Notes: generated from the sequence alone by a model not told the origin. A stretch of DNA of 64,000 nucleotides from Methylotenera sp. (GCF_029945705.1 NZ_JAQSDC010000040.1:1-64000), one strand, 5' to 3'; counted from the stretch's first letter, positions 43,014 to 55,081 are shown. Translations and numbers: made by a program.

Positions 43014-44624
43014 ATGTCTATTGGCCACTCTATACGCACTCGGCGCAAGTCGCTGAACATTACGCTGCAAAACCTCGCCAATCAAGTTGGAGCGGATGCA
43101 GGCAATTTGTCGCGTATTGAGCGCGGTGAATTAGGGATTAACGAAAATAGTCTACGCAAGGTCGCCGAGGCGCTCAATTGCACACCAGCTTATTTGTACG
43201 CACAAAGTGATATGCCAAAAACCGCATTATCCGTGCAAGAGCATCGTCAGCCTTATCTCACCACTTTATCGCAAGTGCCTAGCAAAAATAGTACGTCTAA
43301 CATTAAAGACTTCGTGCAGTGGTTTAGGTCTGTTGCGCCTTATATACACGCCTTTGGCGGTCGAACTTTTGTGATTGCATTTGGCGGCGAAGTCGTTAAT
43401 GAAAAGCAATTTATTGCACTTTCACATGACTTAAACTTACTTGCGAGCCTAGAAGTGAGGCTAGTATTAGTGCACGGCAGCCGCCCACAAATTGAAAAGC
43501 GCCTACGCCGCGATAAACTTTCAACCAAATTTGTGAATGGTCTGCGCGTGACCGATGATGCGGCGATGGAAGCCGTAAAAGAAGCCAATGGCGTTATTCG
43601 TGTTGAAATTGAAGCGTTATTGTCTATGGGTTTGGTTAACTCACCGATGGCAGGCTCTGACATTCGCGTAGCGAGTGGCAACTTTGTGACTGCAAAACCC
43701 ATGGGCGTGCGTGATGGCGTCGACTTGCAGCACACAGGCGAAGTACGTCGGGTAGATGCAGTTGGCATACAAAAACGTCTTGATGACAATGAATTAGTTT
43801 TGTTATCGCCATTGGGATACTCACCGACTGGCGAGGCATTCAATTTAAGCTTAGAGGATGTGGCGGTGAGTGCTGCGGTTGCGCTAGATGCTGACAAGCT
43901 GATTTTTTTGATGGACTCTGAAGGTGTACATAATCTACGTGGCGAATTATTGCGTGAAATGACCGCAGGAAAAGCTAAAAATTTACTGCGTAATGTGACA
44001 GGCAATGAGCAAGCGATCAATATTTCTGAAGATATTAACTACTATTTGCCTGCAGCAGTAAGAGCTTGCGAACACGGCGTAGCACGTACTCATCTGATTT
44101 CACGGCACATCGATGGCGCTATCATTCAAGAGCTTTTCACACTTGACGGTATTGGCACTATGGTGACCGAACTTAGCTTAGAAAGTATGCGCCAAGCCAA
44201 TATTGACGATGTAGGCGGCATATTAAAGCTGATTGAGCCACTTGAAGCTGAAGGCTTTTTGGTTCGGCGGGGGCGCGAACATATTGAAATGGAGATCGAA
44301 CATTTTTATGTAATGGAGCACGACAATCGAATTATTGGTTGCGCCGCTTTATACCCATTTAACGCTGAGCGTACAGCTGAATTTGCCTGCTTGGCCATTG
44401 ACCCCGCCTACAGAGGCGGCGGCCGTGGCGATAAATTATTTTATTACTGTGCCAGCCAAGCCAAAGAATTAGGCTTTAAAAGCCTATTCTGCCTCACGAC
44501 ACGCACCGAGCATTGGTTTTTAGAACGCGGATTCACCGAACAAAATGTAGAAAAGCTACCTACTGAAAAACAAAAACTTTACAACTTTCAGCGTAAATCA
44601 AAGGTGTTTAGCAAAACTTTATAA
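43014..44624 (+). CDS. argA: Amino-acid N-acetyltransferase (N-acetylglutamate synthase) with N-terminal XRE-family HTH domain
   Basis: HTH: GHSIRTRRKSLNITLQNLANQVGADAGNLSRIERGELGI; then amino-acid-kinase-like and GNAT domains of classical ArgA in one uninterrupted frame. Confidence 0.9.
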   Translation: MSIGHSIRTRRKSLNITLQNLANQVGADAGNLSRIERGELGINENSLRKVAEALNCTPAYLYAQSDMPKTALSVQEHRQPYLTTLSQVPSKNSTSNIKDFVQWFRSVAPYIHAFGGRTFVIAFGGEVVNEKQFIALSHDLNLLASLEVRLVLVHGSRPQIEKRLRRDKLSTKFVNGLRVTDDAAMEAVKEANGVIRVEIEALLSMGLVNSPMAGSDIRVASGNFVTAKPMGVRDGVDLQHTGEVRRVDAVGIQKRLDDNELVLLSPLGYSPTGEAFNLSLEDVAVSAAVALDADKLIFLMDSEGVHNLRGELLREMTAGKAKNLLRNVTGNEQAINISEDINYYLPAAVRACEHGVARTHLISRHIDGAIIQELFTLDGIGTMVTELSLESMRQANIDDVGGILKLIEPLEAEGFLVRRGREHIEMEIEHFYVMEHDNRIIGCAALYPFNAERTAEFACLAIDPAYRGGGRGDKLFYYCASQAKELGFKSLFCLTTRTEHWFLERGFTEQNVEKLPTEKQKLYNFQRKSKVFSKTL

Positions 44625-44663
44625 GCAATTTTTAGTTACAATGACACAAATTGCATTTACTAA

Positions 44664-45569
<906 letters not shown>

Positions 45570-45570
45570 A

Positions 45571-46215
45571 TTGGCTTTAATCCATAGGTCAAAAGTCTGG
45601 ATTTTTGACCTAGACGACACATTACATAACGCTTCTGCGCATATTTTCCCAGTGATGAACCGCACCATGACGGAATATATCATGGGCCATCTGAATATGG
45701 ACGAAACAGCAGCGCACCAACTACGCCAGCACTATTGGCGTGTCTATGGTGCCACACTCAAAGGCTTGATGCGTCATCACGGTACTAGCCCGCATCATTT
45801 TCTTGAAGAAACGCACAAGTTTCTTGATTTGCCCGAGATGGTGCTTGAGGTAAAACGTTTGCGTCACATGCTGCAAAACCTTCCAGGACGTAAGTTAGTA
45901 TTCACCAACGCGCCTAAAAGTTATGCCATTCGCGTGCTGGATATTCTGGGCATCACTGATTGTTTTGAACTTGTGTTTAGCGTGGAGTCAACAAAATTTC
46001 ATGCAAAACCCTCAATACGGGGCTTTCAGATGTTACTCAAAACGATTAAGGTAAAAGCCAGTGACTGCGTTATGTTAGAAGATAACCTCGCTGCATTAAT
46101 GACGGCAAAACGATTAGGCATGAGAACAATTTGGGTAACAAAAAAACTACAAAAACCAAATTTTGTGGATTATCGATTAAGTGAAGTGTTAGCACTTACT
46201 CACCTTAAGTTATAA
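45571..46215 (+). CDS. HAD-family pyrimidine 5'-nucleotidase
   Basis: WIFDLDDTLHNAS; VFTNAPKSYA; MLEDNLAAL; TTG start. Confidence 0.9.
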   Translation: MALIHRSKVWIFDLDDTLHNASAHIFPVMNRTMTEYIMGHLNMDETAAHQLRQHYWRVYGATLKGLMRHHGTSPHHFLEETHKFLDLPEMVLEVKRLRHMLQNLPGRKLVFTNAPKSYAIRVLDILGITDCFELVFSVESTKFHAKPSIRGFQMLLKTIKVKASDCVMLEDNLAALMTAKRLGMRTIWVTKKLQKPNFVDYRLSEVLALTHLKL

Positions 46216-46291
46216 TTTCGAAAAATAATAAGTAAGACTTCATCACCAAAACTTAATAACAAGCTCAATATAAGTATTTTAGGGGAAAAAG

Positions 46292-46855
46292 ATGGCAGGG
46301 GAACGGAAACAGCAGATTTTAGAAACGCTCGCCAAAATGCTAGAGGCGCCAAAGCGTGAAAAAATTACAACCGCATCACTTGCGGCAAAACTTGAAGTAA
46401 GTGAAGCCGCGCTTTACCGCCACTTTGCCAATAAAGCCCAAATGTTTGAGGGTTTAATTTCCTTTATCGAAGAAACCATTTTTGGTTTAATTAATAAAAT
46501 TGTCTGCGAAGAAACCGACGGCTTAAGACAAATTCAACGCACGATCACCATGCTACTTGCGTTTGCAGAGAAAAATCCGGGCATGACTCGTGTGTTAATT
46601 GGCGATGCTTTAGTCAATGAAGACGAAAAACTTCAGGTACGCATTAACCAACTTTATGACAGAATTGAAGTCACACTCAAACAAAGTTTACGCATTGCTG
46701 AAACGCAAAGTGGTAGCAAGGGCGATGCAGAAGCACAGGCCAACTTAATAGTTTGTTACATCATTGGTCGCTGGCAGCAGTTTGCTAAAAGTGGTTTTAA
46801 ACGCAAACCAACAGAGTATGTACAACAACAAATTACAACACTTATTAATTATTAA
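46292..46855 (+). CDS. slmA: Nucleoid occlusion factor SlmA (TetR family)
   Basis: TASLAAKLEVSEAALYRHFANKAQMFEGLI; argB-HAD-slmA context. Confidence 0.93.
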   Translation: MAGERKQQILETLAKMLEAPKREKITTASLAAKLEVSEAALYRHFANKAQMFEGLISFIEETIFGLINKIVCEETDGLRQIQRTITMLLAFAEKNPGMTRVLIGDALVNEDEKLQVRINQLYDRIEVTLKQSLRIAETQSGSKGDAEAQANLIVCYIIGRWQQFAKSGFKRKPTEYVQQQITTLINY

Positions 46856-46910
46856 GTGCTTGTGACTAATAAATTTGATTAAACGATATAGATAATACTG
46901 GGGACTTAAA

Positions 46911-47132
46911 TTGCAAGGTACGATATTTGGATTTACAGAAGCACAAATTAGCCAATTTGGCATGAATTACGCAGTGACAGGGCTAATGATATTAATGATG
47001 ATTATCGTCGCCAAGCTCGCGTGGGATTCAAAAGCAGGTAAGTTTGGTGGCGTCGCATTATTTATTGGATTAACACTTGGTGTCGCAGGGTTTGTCATCA
47101 AACTCCTCATTGAACACTTTTTGGGAATATAA
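46911..47132 (+). CDS. DUF2788 family small membrane protein
   Basis: Two TM segments, GLMILMMIIVAKLAWDSKAGKFG; TTG start. Confidence 0.8.
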   Translation: MQGTIFGFTEAQISQFGMNYAVTGLMILMMIIVAKLAWDSKAGKFGGVALFIGLTLGVAGFVIKLLIEHFLGI

Positions 47133-47140
47133 GCTTCTAG

Positions 47141-48352
47141 CTATTGCAACGCTTGCTTTACCGCTTTGAGTCTTGCTTCAAATACAGCCGCTTTTATTCT
47201 TTCTGGCTCTGAATATGCACTTGCAATAGCGCCCGCATCTACACTAGCTGAGGCTTCTAGCACTTTAAGCATTAAATCTGCGGCTGGCGTTGTACAGGTT
47301 TCAAAACCAGTTCGCCCACGTGAGTCAGCCTCACAGGCTTTTAAAAAATCTTTAAATCTAGCGGGTTGGCGAATGGCATCCAACTCGACTAGAAACTCTA
47401 ACAAGGTACTTGGCTTCATTTGAGGTGCTTGGTGCAACTTGCCATGGAACTTAGCCACAATATGACCGAGCTCTTTGCAATCATTCGGTACACGTAAACG
47501 CTTACATATATCTTTTAGCAACTTAACACTACGTTCTTCATGGCCGATATGTCGAGGTAATATATCTGCTGGCGTAGTACCTTTACCTAAATCATGCATT
47601 AAGGCGGCAAAGCGCACAGGCAGGCTAAAATTTTCCTTGGCAGCATAATCTACCACCATCATCACATGCACGCCTGTATCGACCTCAGGATGATGCTGTG
47701 GTGGTTGCGGCACACCCCATAGCTTATCTAACTCTGGCAATATTTTTTTGAGTGCACCACAAGCACGCAACACATCAAACATACGGCTTGGTTTGGCTTC
47801 CATCAAGCCTTTAGCAAGTTCTTGCCATACACGCTCCGCAACTAAAGCATCCACTTCGCCTGCGCTTACCATGTCTTGCATTAACTGATTGGTTTCTGGC
47901 GCTACACTAAAGCCTGCGAATCTGGCTGCAAACCTAGCTGTGCGTAATATCCGCACTGGATCTTCAGCAAAGGCAGCACTTACATGGCGCAAGGTTTTAG
48001 ACAGAATATCCGCTAAACCTTTATACGGATCAATTAACTGACCGTCTTCAGATTTTGCCATCGCGTTAATGGTTAAATCGCGTCGTGCTAAATCTTCTTC
48101 TAAGGTAACATCTACTGAAGCATGGACTGCAAAGCCTTTATAACCTTTTGCGGTTTTGCGTTCAGTGCGCGCTAATGCATATTCATCATGCGTTTTAGGA
48201 TGTAAAAAAACAGGAAAGTCTTTGCCTACAGGTTTATAGCCAGCGGCTTCCATCTCCGTTGGCGTGCTGCCAACCACGACATAATCTTTGTCTTTGACAG
48301 GCAAGCCCAGCAACTCATCACGTACTGCGCCACCGACCAAGTAAATCTGCAT
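47141..48352 (-). CDS. cca: Multifunctional CCA tRNA nucleotidyltransferase
   Basis: MQIYLVGGAVRDELLGLPVKDKDYVVVG; DLTINAMA; HDLGKG HD motif. Confidence 0.97.
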   Translation of the reverse strand: MQIYLVGGAVRDELLGLPVKDKDYVVVGSTPTEMEAAGYKPVGKDFPVFLHPKTHDEYALARTERKTAKGYKGFAVHASVDVTLEEDLARRDLTINAMAKSEDGQLIDPYKGLADILSKTLRHVSAAFAEDPVRILRTARFAARFAGFSVAPETNQLMQDMVSAGEVDALVAERVWQELAKGLMEAKPSRMFDVLRACGALKKILPELDKLWGVPQPPQHHPEVDTGVHVMMVVDYAAKENFSLPVRFAALMHDLGKGTTPADILPRHIGHEERSVKLLKDICKRLRVPNDCKELGHIVAKFHGKLHQAPQMKPSTLLEFLVELDAIRQPARFKDFLKACEADSRGRTGFETCTTPAADLMLKVLEASASVDAGAIASAYSEPERIKAAVFEARLKAVKQALQ

Positions 48353-48364
48353 GACGCGACCTAT

Positions 48365-49378
48365 TTACCTAGCGGCGTTGCGACGAAAGCGATCATAAGC
48401 ACCACGAGGTGTTTGATCGATTAGGTATTGTGGAATTACCGTTTCCATCGCGGTAGGGGTGATATTAAAAACAGTTGGAAAAGCTTGTTCACTCACGCTA
48501 TCAATTTCCATGGAGCGCACATTGTCACGTGACATCAGTTTAACTGGCATCAGCTCCATCATAAAAGCTTGCGCATATGAAAGTGTATCGTTAAGGCCGA
48601 TAATTGGTCGCTGTACTTGCAAGGCATTCATCACTGATTTAACCAACTCACGGAACGTATACACTTTTGGTCCTGCTAATTCATAAACTTGACCATAAGT
48701 AGCGTCATTAGCGATGCTCGCAACAAAACAACTAGCGACGTCTTCTACCCAGACGGGTTGAAACTTGGCATCAGGTTTAGCTAACATGACGACTGGTAAA
48801 GTCTTGATAAGCGTTGCGAATAAATTAATAAAACTATCACCACGGCCAAAAATAACAGAAGGCTTAAAGATTGTGATATTTAATTGATTTTGGTACTCAA
48901 GCAAAGCCTCTTCACCTGCGCCTTTAGAACGCAAATACTGACTAGGCGCGCTTTGACCTGCACGCAAACTACTCATGTGAATCAAGCGTTTAATGTTTAA
49001 ATCTACACAGATTTTCGCTAACTGCACTGGCAACTGATGGTGAATGGCATTAAAAGTTGAATGTCGATTTTGATGCAGAATACCCAGCAAATTAATCACG
49101 ACATCGGCACCTCTTAAAGCTGAGTTCAAAGAATGGTAATCGTTAACATTGCATTCTTCTACCTGAACGTTAGGCAACAAAAATAAGTGCTTGGCAGAGT
49201 CTCTACGGCGCGTAAGCACTTTCACTGAATAGCCGGCTGCATCAAGCTTTGCCACAATCGCGCTACCGACAAAACCTGAGCCGCCTAATACGCAAACTTC
49301 TTTTAATTGATCTTTTGTTTTAAACATGGGTGTTCCTAAGCTAATACTTTCAAAAAATTCCGTGCCATCTTGTTTCAT
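48365..49378 (-). CDS. NDUFA9-like NAD(P)-binding epimerase family protein (start may be the internal Met at about 49327)
   Basis: VCVLGGSGFVGSAIVAKL Rossmann motif. Confidence 0.87.
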   Translation of the reverse strand: MKQDGTEFFESISLGTPMFKTKDQLKEVCVLGGSGFVGSAIVAKLDAAGYSVKVLTRRRDSAKHLFLLPNVQVEECNVNDYHSLNSALRGADVVINLLGILHQNRHSTFNAIHHQLPVQLAKICVDLNIKRLIHMSSLRAGQSAPSQYLRSKGAGEEALLEYQNQLNITIFKPSVIFGRGDSFINLFATLIKTLPVVMLAKPDAKFQPVWVEDVASCFVASIANDATYGQVYELAGPKVYTFRELVKSVMNALQVQRPIIGLNDTLSYAQAFMMELMPVKLMSRDNVRSMEIDSVSEQAFPTVFNITPTAMETVIPQYLIDQTPRGAYDRFRRNAAR

Positions 49379-51336
49379 TATTGGTCATCATCTGCGCTAG
49401 TATCCTCTGGTTTTCCAGTTCCAGGAATGATGCCTAAACGTGCTTTCAATGTTTGAATCCTCACACTTTTATTCTCACTAACTAAGCGTGGTGCGTAAAT
49501 CTGCGCATTGGCCATTACTTTTTGCACGTAGTTTCTAGTTTCCGTAAATGGAATGCTCTCTATGTAAATAGCCGCCTCCATTGGCTCAGTAGCCATCCAG
49601 CGTTTCGCACGGCTGGGTCCAGCATTATAGCCAGCAGTCGCCATCACAGCTTGCCCACCCATTAAATCTAAGGTGTAGCGCATATAGTAAGTCCCAAACT
49701 CAATATTAGTACTTAAATCATGAATCATACTATTATTGTAGCCATCTTTACCCATGCGCTTGGCGACCCATTTTGCCGTAGCAGGCATCAGCTGCATTAA
49801 GCCTGCAGCCCCAACACCTGATTTTGCATAGTGCATAAAGCGGCTTTCTTGGCGTGTAATGCCGTATACCCAAGCCTCATCCAAACTCACCTCATTGGCT
49901 GATTTTCGGAACAAATCTCGGTAGGGGGTTGGATAGCGCAAGTTAAAATTATGTGTTTGCTTGGTGTTATCTGCAGTGCTAATCGCAACGTCATACCATT
50001 TCTGACGCATGGCATATTCCGCTGCGGCTAATAACTGTTTATCATCATACTGCCTTGTTGCCCAAAGCCATTCGGCCTTAGCTTCCCAACGCATATCCAA
50101 ACGTTGCAACTCCAGCGCGCGTTTGATTTCTGGCTGGCTGGCAATCGCGGTGACTTCATTGTCGGTTACTTTATACTCGATAGCTTGGCTGCTCATCAAA
50201 CTTTCTAGCTCTTCCGCAGCTAACCAGCCATAGTAATGTCGCTCAGTTGAGAGCTTGCTGAATATTGTATTCGGCTCAACCACATCGCCCGTCTCTCTGA
50301 GCGCTCTCGCTTTCCAATAACGCCAAGCGCTTTCTTCTTGCTGCTTAGCTTGCATAGCAGAAATAGTTTTTAACACCACAGGCCAATCTTGAGCACGCAA
50401 GGCTGCACGTACTTCCCAAGCAAGTTGCTCTTTATCTAAGACGCTATTTTCCGCCAAAGCATAAAACTCAAGCGCTTGCGGGTTATGTCCGCGTGCAGCG
50501 TGATAGGCGATACGTCCCCATCCAAAAGCGCGGTTATCAACATCAAATAGATTTTGCACTTTATTGTAAGTACCAATGGCTGCATCTAACTTACTACGTG
50601 CTAAACGGTCAAGCGCGTATAGATTCACTTCTGCGCCAAAGCGTGTTTTGAAAGAAACGGTTTTTTTATCTAATATAAGCTGTGGCGACTGATGGGCTTT
50701 ATCGAGCAGTTTGAGCGTGGCTAGCTCCACATTGGGCAAACGCGTAATCACGTTTTTAGCTAAGCTTAGTTTGCCATCTTGCAATGCTAGTCTAAATCTT
50801 GCCCAAATATCATCATTACTTAGTGCACCTGATTTTTGTAGTGCATCAAACAATTGATTGCAATTGCTTGGCAAGTCAGTACTTGTCATCCATAAAGTCT
50901 TAGCTTGGCTTGCTACATCAAAATCGGCTAATTGCGTATGACCAAGCATGGCATAGCATTGCACGGCAACATCTTCGCGATGGAAATTGTTTAGCTCTTC
51001 AAAAAAAGGTCCCCAGTTTTCATTTTTAGCTAGCTTTTTGAGCCATTCACCACGAACGCGGTCATTAAAAGGCATATCCACATACTTGGCTAAAAAGTTC
51101 TGAACCTCTTCATCTCTAGCCTGATCCATATTGAGTAGCATGAGCCAGTAATCTGCATAGGGTGCCAATATGTATTGCTGAGTATTGAGTTGCGCGACAT
51201 CTTCAGTGAGCGCGATGGCGTTCTTTGCAGCATAAGAATCACGCGCATGCTGAAACAAGGCGTCATCTGATAAGGCGAATGCTTGACTTGAAAGTGTAAT
51301 GGTTACTAACGCTAGTAAAAGGCGAGTAAATATCAT
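49378..51336 (-). CDS. slt: Soluble lytic murein transglycosylase
   Basis: GITRQESRFMHYAKSGVGAAGLMQLMPATAKWVAKR. Confidence 0.92.
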   Translation of the reverse strand: MIFTRLLLALVTITLSSQAFALSDDALFQHARDSYAAKNAIALTEDVAQLNTQQYILAPYADYWLMLLNMDQARDEEVQNFLAKYVDMPFNDRVRGEWLKKLAKNENWGPFFEELNNFHREDVAVQCYAMLGHTQLADFDVASQAKTLWMTSTDLPSNCNQLFDALQKSGALSNDDIWARFRLALQDGKLSLAKNVITRLPNVELATLKLLDKAHQSPQLILDKKTVSFKTRFGAEVNLYALDRLARSKLDAAIGTYNKVQNLFDVDNRAFGWGRIAYHAARGHNPQALEFYALAENSVLDKEQLAWEVRAALRAQDWPVVLKTISAMQAKQQEESAWRYWKARALRETGDVVEPNTIFSKLSTERHYYGWLAAEELESLMSSQAIEYKVTDNEVTAIASQPEIKRALELQRLDMRWEAKAEWLWATRQYDDKQLLAAAEYAMRQKWYDVAISTADNTKQTHNFNLRYPTPYRDLFRKSANEVSLDEAWVYGITRQESRFMHYAKSGVGAAGLMQLMPATAKWVAKRMGKDGYNNSMIHDLSTNIEFGTYYMRYTLDLMGGQAVMATAGYNAGPSRAKRWMATEPMEAAIYIESIPFTETRNYVQKVMANAQIYAPRLVSENKSVRIQTLKARLGIIPGTGKPEDTSADDDQ

Positions 51337-51408
51337 GGTACGCCCCTTGTTTCATTATAGGTTTGATGATGAATCTGGCTGCAATACCAGAGTTCGATAT
51401 TTCGTATA

Positions 51409-52341
51409 TCAGTAAACTGGCGCAGCGAACAATTGTGGTTCTTGTGCCGAAAAGGTTTCTGGCGCATCTTCTTGTTTTTCAAATGTCGCATATTCCCATG
51501 CGGTTTCATCTTGCATAAGGGCGCGTAACAATTGGTTATTGAGCGCATGACCAGATTTATAGGCGTAAAAAGCACCCAAAATTGGATGCCCTAACATGTA
51601 TAAATCGCCAATGGCATCCAATACTTTATGTTTTGCAAACTCGTCGTCATAGCGCAAGCCATCGGCATTAATCACGCGATACTCATCTAAAACAATGGCG
51701 TTATCTAAACTACCGCCACGCGCCAAACCATTGGAACGCAAATACTCAACTTCGTGCATAAAACCAAAGGTACGCGCACGACTAATTTCATTAATGTAGG
51801 AATCTTCAGCGAAATCAATTTTTACCTGACTGCCTGAGTTCTCAAATACTGGGTGATTAAAATTGATGGTGAAATCGACTTTAAAACCATGATAAGGCTC
51901 AAAACGCACCCATTTATCGCCTTCAATCACTTCTACTGTTTTTTTAACCCGAATAAATTTCTTGGCGGCGGCTTGGTCAACAATGCCAGCTTCTTGTAAT
52001 AAATAGACGAATGGTCCTGAACTACCATCCATAATCGGTATTTCAGAGGCATCTACTTCGATATAAACATTGTCCACACCTAAACCTGCAAGTGCGGACA
52101 TGATATGTTCAACGGTGGCAACGCGCGCGCCATTGGCCTCTAACGCAGAACACAAGCGTGTGTCATGCACTGCGTTAGGAGTCGCTAAGATTTCATTGGG
52201 TTGAGGCAGATCAACCCGTTTGAAAACAATACCAGTATCAGCTGCAGCCGGACGCAGGGTAAGAGTAACCTTTTCGCCGTTATGCAGACCGACGCCAGTG
52301 GCGCTAATCGCTTTTTTTAATGTACGTTGCTTTAACATCAA
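51409..52341 (-). CDS. lpxC: UDP-3-O-acyl-N-acetylglucosamine deacetylase
   Basis: [44 protein letters not shown]. Confidence 0.98.
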   Translation of the reverse strand: MMLKQRTLKKAISATGVGLHNGEKVTLTLRPAAADTGIVFKRVDLPQPNEILATPNAVHDTRLCSALEANGARVATVEHIMSALAGLGVDNVYIEVDASEIPIMDGSSGPFVYLLQEAGIVDQAAAKKFIRVKKTVEVIEGDKWVRFEPYHGFKVDFTINFNHPVFENSGSQVKIDFAEDSYINEISRARTFGFMHEVEYLRSNGLARGGSLDNAIVLDEYRVINADGLRYDDEFAKHKVLDAIGDLYMLGHPILGAFYAYKSGHALNNQLLRALMQDETAWEYATFEKQEDAPETFSAQEPQLFAAPVY

Positions 52342-52549
52342 TATTCCTAATTTCTAAAACTCTAAGTTCAAACTTTTTGCTGCATACTCTATGTCCGCAT
52401 TACTTTACAAAGTAATTTTTACCTTAGCAATCAAGCATATAGTAGCATATTTTATGCAGTTTTTCTAAGGTGCATTAAGCGCCAGAGCGCATAGCACGCA
52501 CTACTTATAGCCTACAACTTATTGTTTTATTAAATAGTAATCTTAACTA

Positions 52550-53722
52550 TTAATCCGCTTGTTTGCGTAAAAATGCAGGAATATCATACTCTTCAACACC
52601 TGACATTTTCATCGCCTCTACTTGCGCACGGCGGTTGTTTGAACTGAACACTTGTGGTGTATCATCTTCATCCACACTACCGCCCACAAACATTGGCTGG
52701 TTAGTTGTACCGTTACGCACTACTTCTTGTGTCATCACGCGTAGTTCTGGTTTTTGTTGACGACGTTGTGCACCAGTTAAACCAGTTGCTACCATCGTTA
52801 CACGCAAGCCATCACCCATCGCTTCATCAAACACGTTACCTACGATTACAGTTGCATCATCGGCTGTAAACGCTTTGATAGTATTCATCACATCATAATA
52901 TTCTTTCATTTTGAAAGAAGCAGAAGTTGTAATATTCACTAAAACGCCGCGAGCATTTGCAAGGTTAACATCTTCAAGCAATGGACTTGCAACCGCTTGT
53001 TCAGCCGCAATTCGCGCACGGTCTGGACCAGACGCAATAGCTGAACCCATCATCGCCATACCCATTTCAGACATTACTGTACGTACATCGGCAAAGTCAA
53101 CGTTCACTAAACCTGGGCAATTGATGATTTCGGCAATACCAGAAACCGCGTTATGCAACACATCATTAGCCGCTTTAAAAGCTTCTAAAAATGGCACATC
53201 TTCGCCCAATACTTCCATCAATTTTTCGTTAGGAATCACAATCAGTGAATCTACGTATTTTGACAACTCTTCTAGACCATCAGTTGCAACTTTAGTGCGT
53301 TTACCTTCAAAGGAGAAAGGTTTAGTCACGACTGCAACAGTCAAGATGCCCATTTCTTTTGCGATTTGCGCAATCACTGGTGCTGCGCCAGTACCAGTAC
53401 CACCACCCATACCCGCTGTGATGAACAGCATGTCTGCGCCGTCGATTAACTCTGCAATGGCATCACGGTCTTCAAAAGCAGCATCGCGGCCGATTTCTGG
53501 TCTTGCCCCAGCACCTAGGCCCTTGGTCATCGCCACGCCCATTTGCAATACTGTTTTTGCTTGGCTCTTTTTCAAAGCTTGCATATCAGTATTGGCGCAA
53601 ATGAACTCAACGCCACCAACGCTTTTTTCTATCATGTGCGCTACTGCATTACCACCACAACCACCCACGCCAATGACCTTAATAACGGCTTCTTGAGCAT
53701 TTTTTTCCATAATTTCAAACAT
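52550..53722 (-). CDS. ftsZ: Cell division protein FtsZ
   Basis: GMGGGTGTGAAPV tubulin signature; conserved C-terminal DIPAFLRKQ. Confidence 0.99.
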   Translation of the reverse strand: MFEIMEKNAQEAVIKVIGVGGCGGNAVAHMIEKSVGGVEFICANTDMQALKKSQAKTVLQMGVAMTKGLGAGARPEIGRDAAFEDRDAIAELIDGADMLFITAGMGGGTGTGAAPVIAQIAKEMGILTVAVVTKPFSFEGKRTKVATDGLEELSKYVDSLIVIPNEKLMEVLGEDVPFLEAFKAANDVLHNAVSGIAEIINCPGLVNVDFADVRTVMSEMGMAMMGSAIASGPDRARIAAEQAVASPLLEDVNLANARGVLVNITTSASFKMKEYYDVMNTIKAFTADDATVIVGNVFDEAMGDGLRVTMVATGLTGAQRRQQKPELRVMTQEVVRNGTTNQPMFVGGSVDEDDTPQVFSSNNRRAQVEAMKMSGVEEYDIPAFLRKQAD

Positions 53723-53813
53723 TTAATATCTCCTCTTTTTAAATTTACATCTGCCTGTTTATTACAGTTAACTACCTACTTCTGCCTGAACTACTCGTAC
53801 AACTTTTTACTAC

Positions 53814-55052
53814 TTAAAAATTTCCTTGAAACCAACTCTTCATTTTCTCTAACATTCTTCCAAATGAACTTGATTCCATTTGCCCACTAATATGTCTTTC
53901 TAACTGCTGCTTACCCATTAACACCAAGCCAACACCTGTAGCATAACGAGGGTTACTGACCACTTCTGATAGACCGCCAACATAGCGTGGAAGCCCCATG
54001 CGCACAGGCATATGGAATATTTCTTCGCCAAGTTCGACCATGCCTTTCATCATTGCGGAACCGCCAGTAATCACGATGCCTGATGCAATCATTTCTTCCA
54101 TGCCGCTACGGCGTAATTCATTAAGTACCAACTCATATAATTCAACGATGCGTGGCTCTAGTACTTCCGCCAATGTTTGTACTGATAATTGGCGTGGCTC
54201 GCGGCCATCAACACCAGGCACTTCAACAATTTCACGTGGGTCAGCTAACTGACGGAGCGCACAGCCATGCTTCACTTTAATATCTTCGGCTGATTGCGTT
54301 GGCGTGCGGAAAGCAACCGCCACATCATTAGTCATTTGATCGCCAGCGATAGGCACCACTGCGGTATGTCGAATAGCGCCTTGTTTGAATACCGCAATAT
54401 CCGTTGTACCGCCGCCAATATCAACTAAACAAACACCTAACTCTTTTTCATCTTCTGTTAATACTGCAAGGCTAGAAGCCAGTGGTTGAAGGATCAAATC
54501 ACTCACTTCAATACCGCAACGCTTGATGCATTTCACAATATTTTGTGCGGCTGCTACGGCGCCAGTGACGATATGCACTTTCACTTCAAGCTTCATACCG
54601 CTCATGCCTAAAGGTTCACGTACGTCCTCTTGACCATCGATGATGAATTCTTGCGTGAGAATATGCAGAATTTGCTGATCTGCCGGTAAAGCAATCGCAC
54701 GGGCTGTTTCAATCACGCGGTCTACATCCATTTGCGTGACTTCAGCATCTTTAATTTTCACCATGCCATGTGAATTCAGGCTCTTGATATGGCTACCTGC
54801 AATGCCCGTATAGACATTGTTGATTTTACAATCAGCCATCAACTCAGCTTCTTCCAAAGCGCGCTGAATGGATTGCATGGTGGATTCAATATTCACCACC
54901 ACGCCTTTTTTCAAGCCGCGTGAAATATGCTGCCCTAGCCCGATGACTTTCACCGTACCTTCTGGTTGCAATTCAGCAACGATGGCAACAATTTTTGATG
55001 TGCCTATATCTAGGCCTACAATCAAATTCTTATCTTCCTTTATTCTACTCAT
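53814..55052 (-). CDS. ftsA: Cell division protein FtsA
   Basis: VGLDIGTSKIVAIV, VDIGGGTTDIAVF. Confidence 0.98.
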   Translation of the reverse strand: MSRIKEDKNLIVGLDIGTSKIVAIVAELQPEGTVKVIGLGQHISRGLKKGVVVNIESTMQSIQRALEEAELMADCKINNVYTGIAGSHIKSLNSHGMVKIKDAEVTQMDVDRVIETARAIALPADQQILHILTQEFIIDGQEDVREPLGMSGMKLEVKVHIVTGAVAAAQNIVKCIKRCGIEVSDLILQPLASSLAVLTEDEKELGVCLVDIGGGTTDIAVFKQGAIRHTAVVPIAGDQMTNDVAVAFRTPTQSAEDIKVKHGCALRQLADPREIVEVPGVDGREPRQLSVQTLAEVLEPRIVELYELVLNELRRSGMEEMIASGIVITGGSAMMKGMVELGEEIFHMPVRMGLPRYVGGLSEVVSNPRYATGVGLVLMGKQQLERHISGQMESSSFGRMLEKMKSWFQGNF

Positions 55053-55081
55053 GGCTTGCTCCCTCCGTGCTTAGCGCACGG

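Noticed and set aside
43340-44020. 226-aa antisense ORF over argA
   Set aside because: Ser/Thr/Arg-rich shadow translation of a clear coding gene, no RBS or family motif
51333-51575. 80-aa ORF overlapping the lpxC 3' end
   Set aside because: Mostly embedded in lpxC in another frame; no supporting signal
52911-53696. 261-aa antisense ORF over ftsZ
   Set aside because: Shadow ORF of a strongly conserved gene with no independent signal
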